DNA from: DASUAS01 sp963756895
Lineage (GTDB): Bacteria > Actinomycetota > Acidimicrobiia > IMCC26256 > DASPTH01
Reading direction: 5' to 3'
Assembly: GCA_963756895.1 (NCBI GenBank)
Contig: CAVWPI010000014.1
Location: forward strand, 70,974-134,973
Length of the DNA stretch: 64,000 nt
Under the pieces are notes generated by a model. It was not told the origin of the DNA. It made no database searches and was given only the letters and a program-made list of their open reading frames with translations. This document shows, in pieces, positions 8,282 to 16,609 of the stretch (position 1 is the first letter of the stretch; the number at the start of each line of letters is the position of its first letter). Both the position numbers and the translations under genes were made by a program.

Positions 8282-10140
8282 CGCGCCGTCACCTGGTCAG
8301 GCGCGTCGTCGCGCTGGGCGCGCTCGTCGTCGCCCTGGTGATGCTGTTCGCCGCGCCCGCGTCCGCGCACGCGGAGCTGCTCTCGACCGACCCGTCGAAC
8401 GGCGGCGTGTACGACAGCGCGCCGAAGGCGATCACGCTGCGGTTCAGCGAAGGCGTCGAGGTCGCGCTCGGCGGCATCCGCGTGTACACCGGCGATCGCG
8501 AGCGCGTCGTCACCGGCAAACCGGAGCACCCGAACGGTCAGCAGAGCGTGGTCACGGCGTCGCTGCCGAAGCTCGACAACGGCACCTACGTGGTCACGTG
8601 GCGGGTCACGTCGGCCGACTCGCACCCGATCGACGGCGCCTACACGTTCCAGGTGGGCGCCAAGGCCACACTGAGCGACAAGAACGCCAAGGGTGTGGCG
8701 GCGTCGTTGCTGGCGACGACCGGCGGCAGTCGCACGGTCGGCGTCGTGTACGGCATCGACCGCGCCGTGCTCTTCGCAGGCATCGCCCTCCTCATCGGCG
8801 GCGCGGTGTTCCTCGCAGTGGTCTGGGGCCGGGGGCGTGACGACCGTCGTGCCAAGTGGTTGGTGTGGAGCGGATGGATCGCGGTGACGGTCACCACGGT
8901 CCTCGGCATCGCGCTCGAGGGTGTGTACGCAGCCGGACTCCCACTCGACGACGTGTTCGACACGGGCACGTTCCGCGACGTGCTCGACACCCGGTACGGC
9001 AAGGTCGCGCTCGTCCGCCTCGCGCTCCTCGTGCTCGCGATCCCGTTGCTGCGGCTGCTGCTGCTGCACCGCCGGCCGGCGGCCGAACATCCGCTGCGGT
9101 GGTGGTGGATGGTGTCGGCGCTGGTGGTCGGCGCCGGCATCGCGGTCACGCCCGGCATCGGCGGTCACGCGAGCAGCGGCATCCAGTCCGGACTCGCGAT
9201 CCCGGCCGACCTCGTGCACGTCGCCGGCATGGCGTGCTGGCTCGGTGGGCTCGTGGTCTTGTGCGTCGCGGTCCTCCCGCGCCGCGACGTCGCCGAATTG
9301 CGTGAGGTGCTCCCGCGCTACTCGGCGTTGGCGTTGGGTGCGATCGTCGCGCTGGTCGTGTCGGGCGGGTACCAGGCGTGGCGTCAGGTCGGCAGCATCG
9401 ACGCGCTGAAGAGCACCGACTACGGACGCCTCCTGATAGCGAAGCTGGTCGCGTTCGCGGCGTTGATCGTGGCGGCCGCGTTCAGCCGCGAGATCGTGAA
9501 CCGCCGGTTCCGGAGCTACCCCGACGACGACGAGTTCGTGCCCGCCGACGACTACGTGCTCGTGGGCGCGGGCGCCGCTGGTCCGTCGGGTGCGACGCCG
9601 TCGGGCGGATCGGGCGGATCGGGCGGCGTCGGCGGATCGGCTGGACCCGGCGGGTACGCAGGTGACGGCGGGCCCGACTGGGACGACGACACCGAGGACC
9701 AGGAGGAGATGACGCGCCTGCGCCGCTCGGTGTGGGTGGAGGTCGTGATCGCCGCGGTCATCCTGGGCATCACTGCGATGCTCGTGAACGCGGCGCCGGC
9801 GCGCTCCCAGAGCGTCGAGCCGGTTTCGCTCACGCTGAAGTCGAGCCAGGTGTGGGTGTACGTCGACATCGCGCCGGGCGCGGCCGGCCCCAACGACATG
9901 CACTTCACCGCGCTGCCCACGGGGGGCGGACCGGCGACGGTCGCCGACATGACCGTGCAGCTCACCCGGCCCGGTGAGGACCTGCCGCCGTTCACGGTGC
10001 CGCTGCAGAAGCTGGGTGCCGGCCACTACTACGCGCCGCTGTACGACATCCCGTACTCCGGGAAGTGGCAGATGACGATACGGGTGCAGCTCGGCGAGAC
10101 CGACGAGGCCGTGCTCACCAGTCCCTTCACCCTGCGCTGA
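8278..10140 (+). CDS. CopC-CopD fusion, copper resistance/uptake membrane protein
   Basis: 620 residues. A signal peptide ends at APASAHAEL, leaving the mature His typical of CopC. The CopC beta-sandwich has SADSHPIDGAYTFQV with the second copper histidine. It is followed by an eight-helix CopD domain (GIDRAVLFAGIALLIGG onward; HVAGMACWLGGLVVL). A low-complexity Gly/Ser/Pro linker around 9590-9680 and an acidic stretch (DWDDDTEDQEE) precede a last helix and a C-terminal extracytoplasmic beta-rich domain. Such CopCD fusions handle periplasmic or exoplasmic copper. The GTG start overlaps the anti-sigma stop, and the TGA overlaps the next ATG. Confidence 0.87.
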   Translation: MTRRHLVRRVVALGALVVALVMLFAAPASAHAELLSTDPSNGGVYDSAPKAITLRFSEGVEVALGGIRVYTGDRERVVTGKPEHPNGQQSVVTASLPKLDNGTYVVTWRVTSADSHPIDGAYTFQVGAKATLSDKNAKGVAASLLATTGGSRTVGVVYGIDRAVLFAGIALLIGGAVFLAVVWGRGRDDRRAKWLVWSGWIAVTVTTVLGIALEGVYAAGLPLDDVFDTGTFRDVLDTRYGKVALVRLALLVLAIPLLRLLLLHRRPAAEHPLRWWWMVSALVVGAGIAVTPGIGGHASSGIQSGLAIPADLVHVAGMACWLGGLVVLCVAVLPRRDVAELREVLPRYSALALGAIVALVVSGGYQAWRQVGSIDALKSTDYGRLLIAKLVAFAALIVAAAFSREIVNRRFRSYPDDDEFVPADDYVLVGAGAAGPSGATPSGGSGGSGGVGGSAGPGGYAGDGGPDWDDDTEDQEEMTRLRRSVWVEVVIAAVILGITAMLVNAAPARSQSVEPVSLTLKSSQVWVYVDIAPGAAGPNDMHFTALPTGGGPATVADMTVQLTRPGEDLPPFTVPLQKLGAGHYYAPLYDIPYSGKWQMTIRVQLGETDEAVLTSPFTLR

Positions 10141-10730
10141 TGCCCGACGTCGACGTCGCGACGAACTTCTTCCTCGTCCTCACCATCGTCGCCGACGTGG
10201 TGGTCGTGCTTGCGGTGCTCTGCGCGCTCGCCGCGCTCGTCTCGTCGAGCGCGCGTGCGTCGGTGACGTCGTGGGCGCGCGCCATCGCGCCGCAGTCGGT
10301 GGCGTTCGCCTGGGTCGTCGCCACGGTGACGACGCTCGGCAGCCTCTACTACTCGGAGCACGCCGGCTTCGTGCCGTGCGAGCTCTGCTGGTATCAGCGC
10401 ATCGTCATGTATCCACTGGTGATCGTGCTCGGGGTCGCCGCGTTGCGGCGCGACCGCACGGTGTGGATCACGACGCTGGTGTTCGTGGCGATCGGCGCGC
10501 CGCTTTCGCTGTACCACTGGCTGGTCGAGCGGGTGCCGGCGTTCGAGGAGAGCAGCTCGTGTTCGGCGATCACGCCGTGCAGCTCACCGTGGTTCGAGAA
10601 GCTCGGTTTCGTCACCTTGGCGTGGATGGCGATGACTGCGTTCCTGTTGATCGGCGTGCTGATGGTGTGCACGTTGCTCGGCGCACGCGACCGGGTCGAC
10701 GAGACCTCGACCGGTACGGTGACCGCGTGA
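10140..10730 (+). CDS. DsbB-like disulfide bond formation protein
   Basis: 196-residue membrane protein with about five helices. The first loop carries VPCELCWYQRI, the CX2C plus WYQR signature of DsbB. A second cysteine pair is in SCSAITPCSS, the loop that passes electrons from the thiol oxidase partner. It would reoxidise an exported DsbA-like protein and hand electrons to quinone. The ATG at 10140 overlaps the copCD TGA (TGATG), and the stop overlaps the next gene, whose product carries a CPHC active site. The two are therefore a likely donor-acceptor pair. Confidence 0.85.
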   Translation: MPDVDVATNFFLVLTIVADVVVVLAVLCALAALVSSSARASVTSWARAIAPQSVAFAWVVATVTTLGSLYYSEHAGFVPCELCWYQRIVMYPLVIVLGVAALRRDRTVWITTLVFVAIGAPLSLYHWLVERVPAFEESSSCSAITPCSSPWFEKLGFVTLAWMAMTAFLLIGVLMVCTLLGARDRVDETSTGTVTA

Positions 10731-11485
10731 CGAAGAAGCCGACCAAGGCGCAGGTGCGCGCGGAGGCCGTCGCCGAACGTCAGCGCGCGTCCGAAGCGGC
10801 GGCGAAGCAGCGTCGCAACCGCGTGGTGTTGTGGGGCGGGCTCGCGGTGGTCGTGGTGATCGCGATCATCGTGGCGGTCGTCGTCAGCGGTGGGAGCGAC
10901 GACAGCGCGAGCGACGACCAGGTTCGAAACCGCGCCGGTGCAGGTGAAGGGCACGCCGTTGCCCGACTTCGACGCCGAGGTGTCGCCCGACCCCGCGATC
11001 GGTGAGACCATCCCGACCCTCGACGGCAAGTCGGTCGACGACGGTGCCGCGGTCACCATCGGTCCCGACGGTGGCGGCGGCGAGCCCCAGATGATCGTGT
11101 TCCTCGCGCACTGGTGCCCGCACTGCCGCGCCGAGGTCCCCCGGTTGGTCGAGTTGGCCGACGACGGCGTGTTCGACGGCGTCGAGGTCGAGCGCGGTGG
11201 CGACGTCCACCATGGAAGACGCCGCCCAACTACCCGCCGTCGGCGTGGCTGAAGCGCGAGCACTGGCCCTTCCCGGTGCTGGCCGACAGCCCCACCGGCA
11301 CCGCGGCCGGGGCGTACGGGCTCACCTCGTTCCCCTACTTCGTGCTGGTGAACCCCGATGGCACCGTCGCCGGGCGCGGCAGCGGTGAGCTTCCCGAGGA
11401 CCAGATCCGGGCCAACGTCGAGGCGCTGAAGGCGGGCGAGGACCTGCCCATCGCCTCCTCCAGCACGAGCTCCTCCGCGAACTAG
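10727..11485 (+). CDS. membrane-anchored thioredoxin/DsbA-like protein, three frame slips
   Basis: A cytoplasmic lysine/arginine-rich N-terminus is followed by one helix (VVLWGGLAVVVVIAIIVAVVV), then a thioredoxin fold. The active site AHWCPHCRAEVPRL has the CPHC dipeptide common in DsbA-type oxidases. The C-terminal part has NYPPSAWLKREHWPFPVL and TSFPYFVLVNPDG with the cis-proline. Net +1 slips at about 10915-10925, 11190 and 11220-11226 break it over three frames; the stitched protein is about 252 residues. The GTG start overlaps the dsbB stop. The terminal TAG shares its CTAG with the convergent Fur-family gene. Confidence 0.83.
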
Positions 11486-11937
11486 CTGCAGCTCTCGCAG
11501 ACGCCGACGAGGTCGAGTCGGTGGTGCTCGGTGCGGAACCCGGTGGTGCGCGTGATCGCGGCTGCGGCCGCCGCCACCGAACGTTCGAGGCCCGCCGACG
11601 CGGGGACGTCCTCGACGCGTCCACACGTCGCGCAGATGAGGTGGTGGTGGTGGCCGGCGAGGTCCTCGGTGAGCTCCCAGCGCGCGAACTCGTCGGTCCC
11701 GAGCACGCGGTGCACGACCCCGGCTTCCTCGAGCACCACGAGGTTGCGGTACACCGAGCTCTGCGCGAGGTCGGGGCGCCGGTCGAGGATCTCGGGGATC
11801 GTGAGCGGACGCGCCGCCGCGGTGAGCGCGTCGAGCAGTGCCTGGCGGTTGCTGGTGAGTCGTTGTCCCACCGAGTGCAAACGAGCTGCGACCGCCTCGT
11901 GCACCTGCTGCGACGACGGCGCGGTCGGGCCCGACAT
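11482..11937 (-). CDS. Fur-family metal-dependent transcription regulator
   Basis: 151 residues. The winged helix carries RLTSNRQALLDAL and the recognition region DLAQSSVYRNLVVLEEAGVV. Metal ligands include GHHHHLICATCGRVED (histidines plus CX2C) and a C-terminal VCESC, so the structural zinc site is complete. The longer upstream reading lacks family similarity, so ATG 11937 is used. It may act on the box at 5083-5096, but Fur, Zur and PerR subtypes cannot be separated by eye. Confidence 0.88.
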   Translation of the reverse strand: MSGPTAPSSQQVHEAVAARLHSVGQRLTSNRQALLDALTAAARPLTIPEILDRRPDLAQSSVYRNLVVLEEAGVVHRVLGTDEFARWELTEDLAGHHHHLICATCGRVEDVPASAGLERSVAAAAAAITRTTGFRTEHHRLDLVGVCESCS

Positions 11938-11973
11938 GCTCACGACTCTACCGAACGGCGCTAGCGTCGAACC

Positions 11974-12747
11974 TTGGACGTCACCGAGCGGTTCACCGAG
12001 CTCATGGCGCGCCCCGAGTCCGAGATCGCGCTCGACGAGGCCGCGCTGCTCGTCGCCGCGCACGCCCACCCCGGCCTCGACGTCGACGCCCGCCTCGCGC
12101 AGCTCGATGCGCTCGCATCACGGGCCGCCGGATTGTCGGCCGGCGAGCTGTCGACGCTGCTGTTCGTGGCCGAGGGCTTCCGCGGCAACGAGTCCGACTA
12201 CAGCGACCCGCGCAACTCGTTCCTCGACGACGTGCTCGACCGCCATCTCGGTATCCCGATCACCCTCAGCGTCGTCATGCTCGAGGTCGGACGGCGGTGC
12301 GGGCTGCAGCTCCACGGCGTCGGCATGCCCGGCCACTTCCTGGTGGGCGGCGGTGCGGGCGAGTGGTTCGACCCCTTCCACGACGGCGCCCGGCTCGACC
12401 TCGCCGCGTGCGCCGAGCTGTTCGCGCAGTACCACTCCGGCACCCGCTTCCGACCCCAGTTCCTGATGCCGGTCGGGCCGCGGGCGATCCTGCAGCGTGT
12501 GCTGGGCAACCTCCAGCACACCTACATGCAGCGCGAGCCGAAGGCGGTGGTGTGGGTGATCAGGCTGCGGCTGCGCATCCCCGGCATCACCCTGAGCCAG
12601 CGCGGCGACCTCGCCGGCCACCTCGGTCGGCTCGGGCAGTTCGCGGAGGCCGCCCGTGAGCTCGACGTGCTCGCGGAGCTCCTGCCCGGCGAGGGCGGGG
12701 AGCAGGCCGCGACGGCCGCCGCGAGGCTTCGGGCGCGCGCCAACTGA
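11974..12747 (+). CDS. SirB1/transglutaminase-like domain protein
   Basis: 257 residues starting at TTG 11974 (MDVTERFTEL); an ATG at 12004 is a shorter alternative. The N-terminal half matches the SirB1 or transglutaminase-like_2 domain, with GFRGNESDYSDPRNSFLDDV, RHLGIPITLSVVMLEVGRR and GMPGHFLVG as the usual conserved blocks. The C-terminal third is helical, with a TPR-like stretch (LAGHLGRLGQFAEAARELDV). The biochemical role of this family is not established. It is divergent from the Fur gene by 36 bases. Confidence 0.8.
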   Translation: MDVTERFTELMARPESEIALDEAALLVAAHAHPGLDVDARLAQLDALASRAAGLSAGELSTLLFVAEGFRGNESDYSDPRNSFLDDVLDRHLGIPITLSVVMLEVGRRCGLQLHGVGMPGHFLVGGGAGEWFDPFHDGARLDLAACAELFAQYHSGTRFRPQFLMPVGPRAILQRVLGNLQHTYMQREPKAVVWVIRLRLRIPGITLSQRGDLAGHLGRLGQFAEAARELDVLAELLPGEGGEQAATAAARLRARAN

Positions 12748-12783
12748 ACCAGCGCCGCCGCGGTTCGTCGTTAGGGTGGACAG

Positions 12784-13410
12784 ATGGCCAAGGCGATGCC
12801 GATGTTCCCGCTCGGCACCGTGCTCTTCCCGCACGCCGCGTTGCCGCTCCACCTGTTCGAGGATCGCTACCGCGCGCTCGCCGAGACGTGCCTGCGCGGC
12901 GACGGCCGCTTCGGCGTCGTGCTCATCGAGCGCGGCTTCGAGGTGGGCGGTGGTGACCAGCGCTTCGCCGTGGGGACGGTCGCGCACATCGTGGAAGCCG
13001 CGCGCACGCCCGACGGGCGCTACCTGCTCGCCACCGTCGGCACCGAACGCTTCCGCGTGAAGAAGTGGCTCGACGACGACCCGTTCCCGCGCGCGGAGAT
13101 CGACGTGTTGGGTGAACCGAAGCGCGTCGCCAGCGACGCGAGCGCGCGGCGCGTCGACGTGCAGCGCCTGCTCGGGCGCGTGCTGGCGATGAGCGCCGAG
13201 CTCGGTGACCGCGCGGCGCCGGTCGGCGCCGCCGCGCTCGACGACGACCCGGTGAAGGCGTCCTACGAGGCCGCGGCCCGGGCGCCCATCGGTCCCCTCG
13301 ACGCGCAGCGGCTGTTGGAGCTCGACGACCCCGGCGCCCGGTTCGAGCGACTCGAGGCGCTCCTGGTCGACACCGCCGAGGTGCTCGAGCTGCGGCTCGC
13401 GGGTGGCTGA
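12784..13410 (+). CDS. LON substrate-binding-domain protein
   Basis: 208 residues consisting only of the N-terminal (LAN) domain of Lon protease. It starts MAKAMPMFPLGTVLFPHAAL, with PLHLFEDRYRAL and GRFGVVLI, then a mixed beta segment and a helical tail rich in Ala and Leu. No ATPase or protease domain follows. Stand-alone LON-domain proteins are common in Actinomycetota and lack a defined activity. The gene lies 36 bases after the SirB1-like gene and is followed by the DksA-like gene. Confidence 0.8.
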   Translation: MAKAMPMFPLGTVLFPHAALPLHLFEDRYRALAETCLRGDGRFGVVLIERGFEVGGGDQRFAVGTVAHIVEAARTPDGRYLLATVGTERFRVKKWLDDDPFPRAEIDVLGEPKRVASDASARRVDVQRLLGRVLAMSAELGDRAAPVGAAALDDDPVKASYEAAARAPIGPLDAQRLLELDDPGARFERLEALLVDTAEVLELRLAGG

Positions 13411-13443
13411 CCCGGCCACTGACCCAGCCGTTGGCGGAGACGC

Positions 13444-13830
13444 ATGGGTAGCCTGCAGGGCGTGGACACCGACGACGCGCGGGAACGCCTTCACGCCGAC
13501 CAGGCCCGGGTCGAGGGCCTCGTCGAGGGGCTCAGGGCCGAGCTGGGCACGGCGGAGAACGACGACCTCTCGGAGCTGTCCGACTACGACCAGCACCCGG
13601 CCGACACCGCGACCGAGACGTTCGAGCGTGAGAAGGACCTGTCGATCCTCGAACAGCTCGAGAACGAGCTCGCCGAGCTGCAGGCCGCGCTCGAGCGCGT
13701 CGACGCGGGGACCTACGGCGTCGACGAGGTGACGGGCGATCCCATCGACCCCGAGCGGCTCGACGCGTTCCCGACCGCCCGCACCAACATCTCGAGATCT
13801 GGCATCCCCGACGCGGGAGGCGATCGCTGA
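13444..13830 (+). CDS. TraR/DksA-family protein without zinc cysteines
   Basis: 128 residues. A helical coiled-coil N-terminus leads to the family tail AALERVDAGTYGVDEVTGDP then IDPERLDAFPTAR. In DksA/TraR proteins this region holds a C4 zinc finger; here all the cysteine positions are replaced (for example G-V-D-E where CGxC is usual), so it cannot bind zinc in the normal way. Helix pairing with the RNA polymerase secondary channel remains possible. GTG 13462 is an alternative start. Confidence 0.75.
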   Translation: MGSLQGVDTDDARERLHADQARVEGLVEGLRAELGTAENDDLSELSDYDQHPADTATETFEREKDLSILEQLENELAELQAALERVDAGTYGVDEVTGDPIDPERLDAFPTARTNISRSGIPDAGGDR

Positions 13831-14072
13831 CCGTCGGCATCCGACTCTTCGCGCAGGCGCGCGAGTCCGCCGGTCGCGGTCACGACGAGCGAGCGCCCAC
13901 GACCCTCGGCGCGCTCCTCGACGACCTGCGCGCGTCGTACGGTCCCGACTTCGCCGCCGTCCTCGGCACCGCGCGCGTCTGGGTCAACGGCGACGAGCCC
14001 CTCGGCGGCGACCTCACCGAGCTGCACGACGGGGACGAGGTCGCCGTCCTCCCACCCGTCAGCGGCGGCTGA
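13827..14072 (+). CDS. MoaD/ThiS-family sulfur-carrier protein with a CTG start
   Basis: 81 residues ending in LPPVSGG, the di-glycine tail that is adenylated and thiocarboxylated in MoaD and ThiS. The body reads TVGIRLFAQARESAG at the start, then TLGALLDDLRASYG and ARVWVNGDEPL, typical of a ubiquitin-like sulfur carrier. No ATG, GTG or TTG exists in frame; the CTG at 13827 overlaps the upstream TGA and has a GGGAGG ribosome-binding site about 7 bases before it. It could serve molybdopterin or another sulfur-transfer route; no partner enzyme is nearby. Confidence 0.75.
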   Translation: MTVGIRLFAQARESAGRGHDERAPTTLGALLDDLRASYGPDFAAVLGTARVWVNGDEPLGGDLTELHDGDEVAVLPPVSGG

Positions 14073-14095
14073 CCGCGCCCCCCCACTTCGCAACA

Positions 14096-14134
14096 TGCGT
14101 CAAGGTTGCTGAACATGTCCGCCACGTTGACGCA
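14096..14134. terminator. inverted repeat between convergent genes
   Basis: TGCGTCAA (14096-14103) and TTGACGCA (14127-14134) form a perfect 8-bp stem in the gap between the convergent MoaD/ThiS-like and reductase genes. An alternative shorter stem GCAAC/GTTGC overlaps it. A bidirectional terminator is the simplest reading. Confidence 0.4.
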
Positions 14135-14149
14135 GGAACGGTCGTCGGG

Positions 14150-15395
14150 TCAGCTCGGATCGGGGCCGATGGCGACCATGGCCGCCACCATCTTGTAGGC
14201 GGCTTCGGCCGGGCCGAGCTCGTCGGGTCGCAACAGGTTCGCCATGATCCGCAGCACCCACTCCATGAGCGGGCGCGACTGCATGCCGACGCGCGTGAGC
14301 TCGCGCATGACCGCGGGGTTGCCAATCGCACGCACGAACGCGCGCGCCACCTTCCAGTAGAGGCCGTACAGCTCCTCGACGTGCTGCGGGTAGCGCGTCG
14401 AGCGCGAGGCCGTCGCCGCTGACGAGCGCCATCGACACCGCGTCGGCCGCGAGCCGGCCCGTCTCGTACGCGAGCGAGATGCCCTCGCCGTTGAACGGGT
14501 TCACCGAACCGGCGGCATCACCGACCACCAACCAGGTCGGTCCGATGTTCGGCGTGACCGAACCGCCGGTCGGCAGCTTTCCGCCCGTGGGCGGGCCGCA
14601 CGACGACTCGGGCGAGATGCCCCAGCGCGCCGGCGCGGTCTCCACGAACGCGTCCATCAGCGTGCTGGTGTTGATCGACTTCCAGCCCGTGAACGTCGAC
14701 AGCAGGCCGACGCCCACGTTCACGGTGCCGTCGCCCACCGGGAAGATCCAGCCGTACCCGGGCAAATGGTTGCCGTCGCGGTCGCGGAGGTCGAGGTGGC
14801 TCTCGATCCAGGGCTCGTCGTGGAACGGGCTGGTGAAGTACCCCCGCACCGCCATCCCCAGCGGGTACGAGCGGTCGCGGGCGCAGCCGAGCGCCCGGCC
14901 GAACCGGGAGTTGGCGCCGTCGGCCACCACCACGTAGCGGGCCCGCACCGGCTCCTCGACACCGTCTCGCCGTACCACCGCGCCGACGACCAGACCGTCC
15001 TCCACCAGCGGGGCGACGGCCTCGGCGCCGGTCCACACCTCGGCGCCCGCGCCCGCGGACGCGTCGGCGACCATGCGGTCGAGGTCACGACGACGCACGA
15101 CGTAGCCGTAGTCGGGGAAGTCGGGGTGCGACGGCCACTCGAGCTCGAGCGTGACGCCGTGCGCGATCGACCGCAGTCCGTCGTAGCGGAGTGAACCCGA
15201 CAACTGGGGCCCGAGTCCCATGTCCTCGAGTTGGCGCACCGCCCGCGGTGTGAGCCCGTCGCCGCACGTCTTCTCGCGGGGGAAGCGCTTCTTCTCGACC
15301 ACGAGCACCCGGTGCCCGGCCCGCGCCAGCCAGTAGCCGGTCGCGGCGCCCGCGGGTCCGCCGCCGACGACCAGCGCGTCCCAGACCTGAGTCAC
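14150..15395 (-). CDS. geranylgeranyl-reductase-family FAD flavoprotein, one frame slip
   Basis: About 415 residues. The N-terminus has a Rossmann dinucleotide motif (VVGGGPAGAATGYWLARAG) followed by the FAD-binding VVEKKRFPREKTCGDGLTPR block of this family. Further blocks are VVADGANSRFGRAL, GYGWIFPVGDGTVNVGVG and the second FAD motif WLVVGDAAGSVNPFNGEGIS. These enzymes reduce isoprenoid double bonds, often of menaquinone or archaeal-type lipids; the substrate here is unknown, although menaquinone would suit the respiratory genes nearby. A net +1 slip near 14391-14398 moves the last 80 residues to another frame. Confidence 0.85.
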
Positions 15396-15422
15396 CGGCG
15401 CTTCGCTCGTGCTTGTGCGCTT

Positions 15423-15438
15423 GTGATCCGCGCATCAC
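15423..15438. promoter_or_regulatory. GTGAT-N6-ATCAC palindrome upstream of the bc operon
   Basis: A perfect 5-bp inverted repeat with a 6-base spacer lies 204 bases before the first bc-operon gene, in the 246-base gap 15396-15641. The form recalls CRP/FNR-type operators but the half-site spacing differs from TGTGA-N6-TCACA. The rest of the gap shows no ORF; a TAGCGT near 15577 could be a -10 element. Confidence 0.3.
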
Positions 15439-15641
15439 GGATTGGAGCACGGATTCGGCTGATCCTCACCCGTGCATCGTCGCGCGCCGAACACCTGGTG
15501 AACCCACCCGCACGAGCCATCCGCACGACGTCTCGACGACCTGGTCTACGACCCCACGATGGGCACCTCGCTCAGATAGCGTGATAGGAAACCGCCAGAC
15601 TCCGTTCCCACCCCTGTGCCTCCCGGAGGACAACGGGCCCG

Positions 15642-16169
15642 ATGCCCAACCTGATCCCGGACTGGTTGCCATGGATGCGGCCCGCAGGTCGACTGCTGTG
15701 GGCCGTCGGTCTGCTGGTGATCGGTCTGATCATCATCGCAGTGCTCATGCGGCGACCGAAGCCTGACCGTCCCGCGACCTGGGCCGAGTGCATGGCCGGC
15801 GCCGTCGCCACGTTCGCGATGTTCGCCCTCGCGTACGCGATCGTCCCGCACGAGTGGATCACCTTCGCCGACAAGTACCTGCAGTGGGGCACCACCAAAT
15901 TCCTCGTGCGCAGCGGCCAGGAAGTCCTCTTCCTCAAGTTCCCGTTCGACATCAACATGAAGGCGATCAGCGACATCATCGCCACCGGGATCTACGTGGT
16001 GATGTTCGGCCTCAACCTCTTCCTCTTCGCCGCCTGGCAGAAGCGCGGCGAGGAGAAGGCGGAGACGCCCGACGCGCCGCCGAAGACCTCTCGTTTCGGT
16101 CGACCCCTCCGGCGGCGCGCGCCGGAGCCGGCGACGGTCGGCGCGACCACCAACGGTGGTGACGCCTGA
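15642..16169 (+). CDS. membrane protein, first gene of the cytochrome bc operon
   Basis: 175 residues with three hydrophobic helices (about 18-36, 50-69 and 107-131), a loop containing HEWITFADKYLQWG between the second and third, and a charged cytoplasmic tail with many Lys, Arg and Pro. No known family is recognised. It is coupled to the ferredoxin gene by a TGATG overlap and is followed by the split cytochrome b genes. An accessory or anchoring subunit of the complex, possibly docking the ferredoxin, is a plausible inference. Confidence 0.65.
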   Translation: MPNLIPDWLPWMRPAGRLLWAVGLLVIGLIIIAVLMRRPKPDRPATWAECMAGAVATFAMFALAYAIVPHEWITFADKYLQWGTTKFLVRSGQEVLFLKFPFDINMKAISDIIATGIYVVMFGLNLFLFAAWQKRGEEKAETPDAPPKTSRFGRPLRRRAPEPATVGATTNGGDA

Positions 16170-16582
16170 TGGCCCGCACCGACGCCAACCCGCCGATGCC
16201 CGACTTCGCCACCGACTACGAGCTGCAGGAGGTCGACCCCTCCTACCTCACCGCGTCGGTGAAGCCGAAGCAGTTCCTCCACATCGACCAAGCCGAGTGC
16301 ATCCTCTGCGAGGGCTGCGTCGACATCTGCCCGTGGAAGTGCATCCACATGGTCTCGGTGAACGCGATCAGCGATGCGCTCAACACCGAGCAGCCCGGCG
16401 AGGACCCGCGTGACCACGTGGCGTTCATCGTCGACGAGGACATCTGTACGCGGTGCGCGCTCTGCGTCGACCGCTGCCCCACCGGGGTGATCATCCTCGG
16501 CAAGCTCCAGCCCGACATCGCCGAGGGCGACCTCCATGCCCGCACCCCGCGCAACGGCTACGCCTACGGCGTGCGGTTCTGA
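16169..16582 (+). CDS. 2[4Fe-4S] ferredoxin within the cytochrome bc operon
   Basis: 137-residue soluble dicluster ferredoxin resembling NuoI. The two cluster motifs are CILCEGCVDICPWKC and CTRCALCVDRCPTG, each CX2CX2CX3C. A 30-residue spacer (NAISDALNTEQPGEDPRDHV region) separates them, longer than in small clostridial ferredoxins. No helix is present, so it acts in the cytoplasm or on the membrane face. Standard bc1 operons have no ferredoxin; its place between two membrane-protein genes suggests it feeds or taps the complex. Confidence 0.87.
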   Translation: MARTDANPPMPDFATDYELQEVDPSYLTASVKPKQFLHIDQAECILCEGCVDICPWKCIHMVSVNAISDALNTEQPGEDPRDHVAFIVDEDICTRCALCVDRCPTGVIILGKLQPDIAEGDLHARTPRNGYAYGVRF

Positions 16583-16609
16583 GTCACAGGTTCTCGAGGA
16601 GACAGGTTC

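Noticed and set aside
8020..10026. A 668-codon minus-strand frame opposite copCD
   Set aside because: Its sequence is repetitive in Arg, Asp and His and matches nothing known, whereas copCD has signal peptide, copper histidines and helices.
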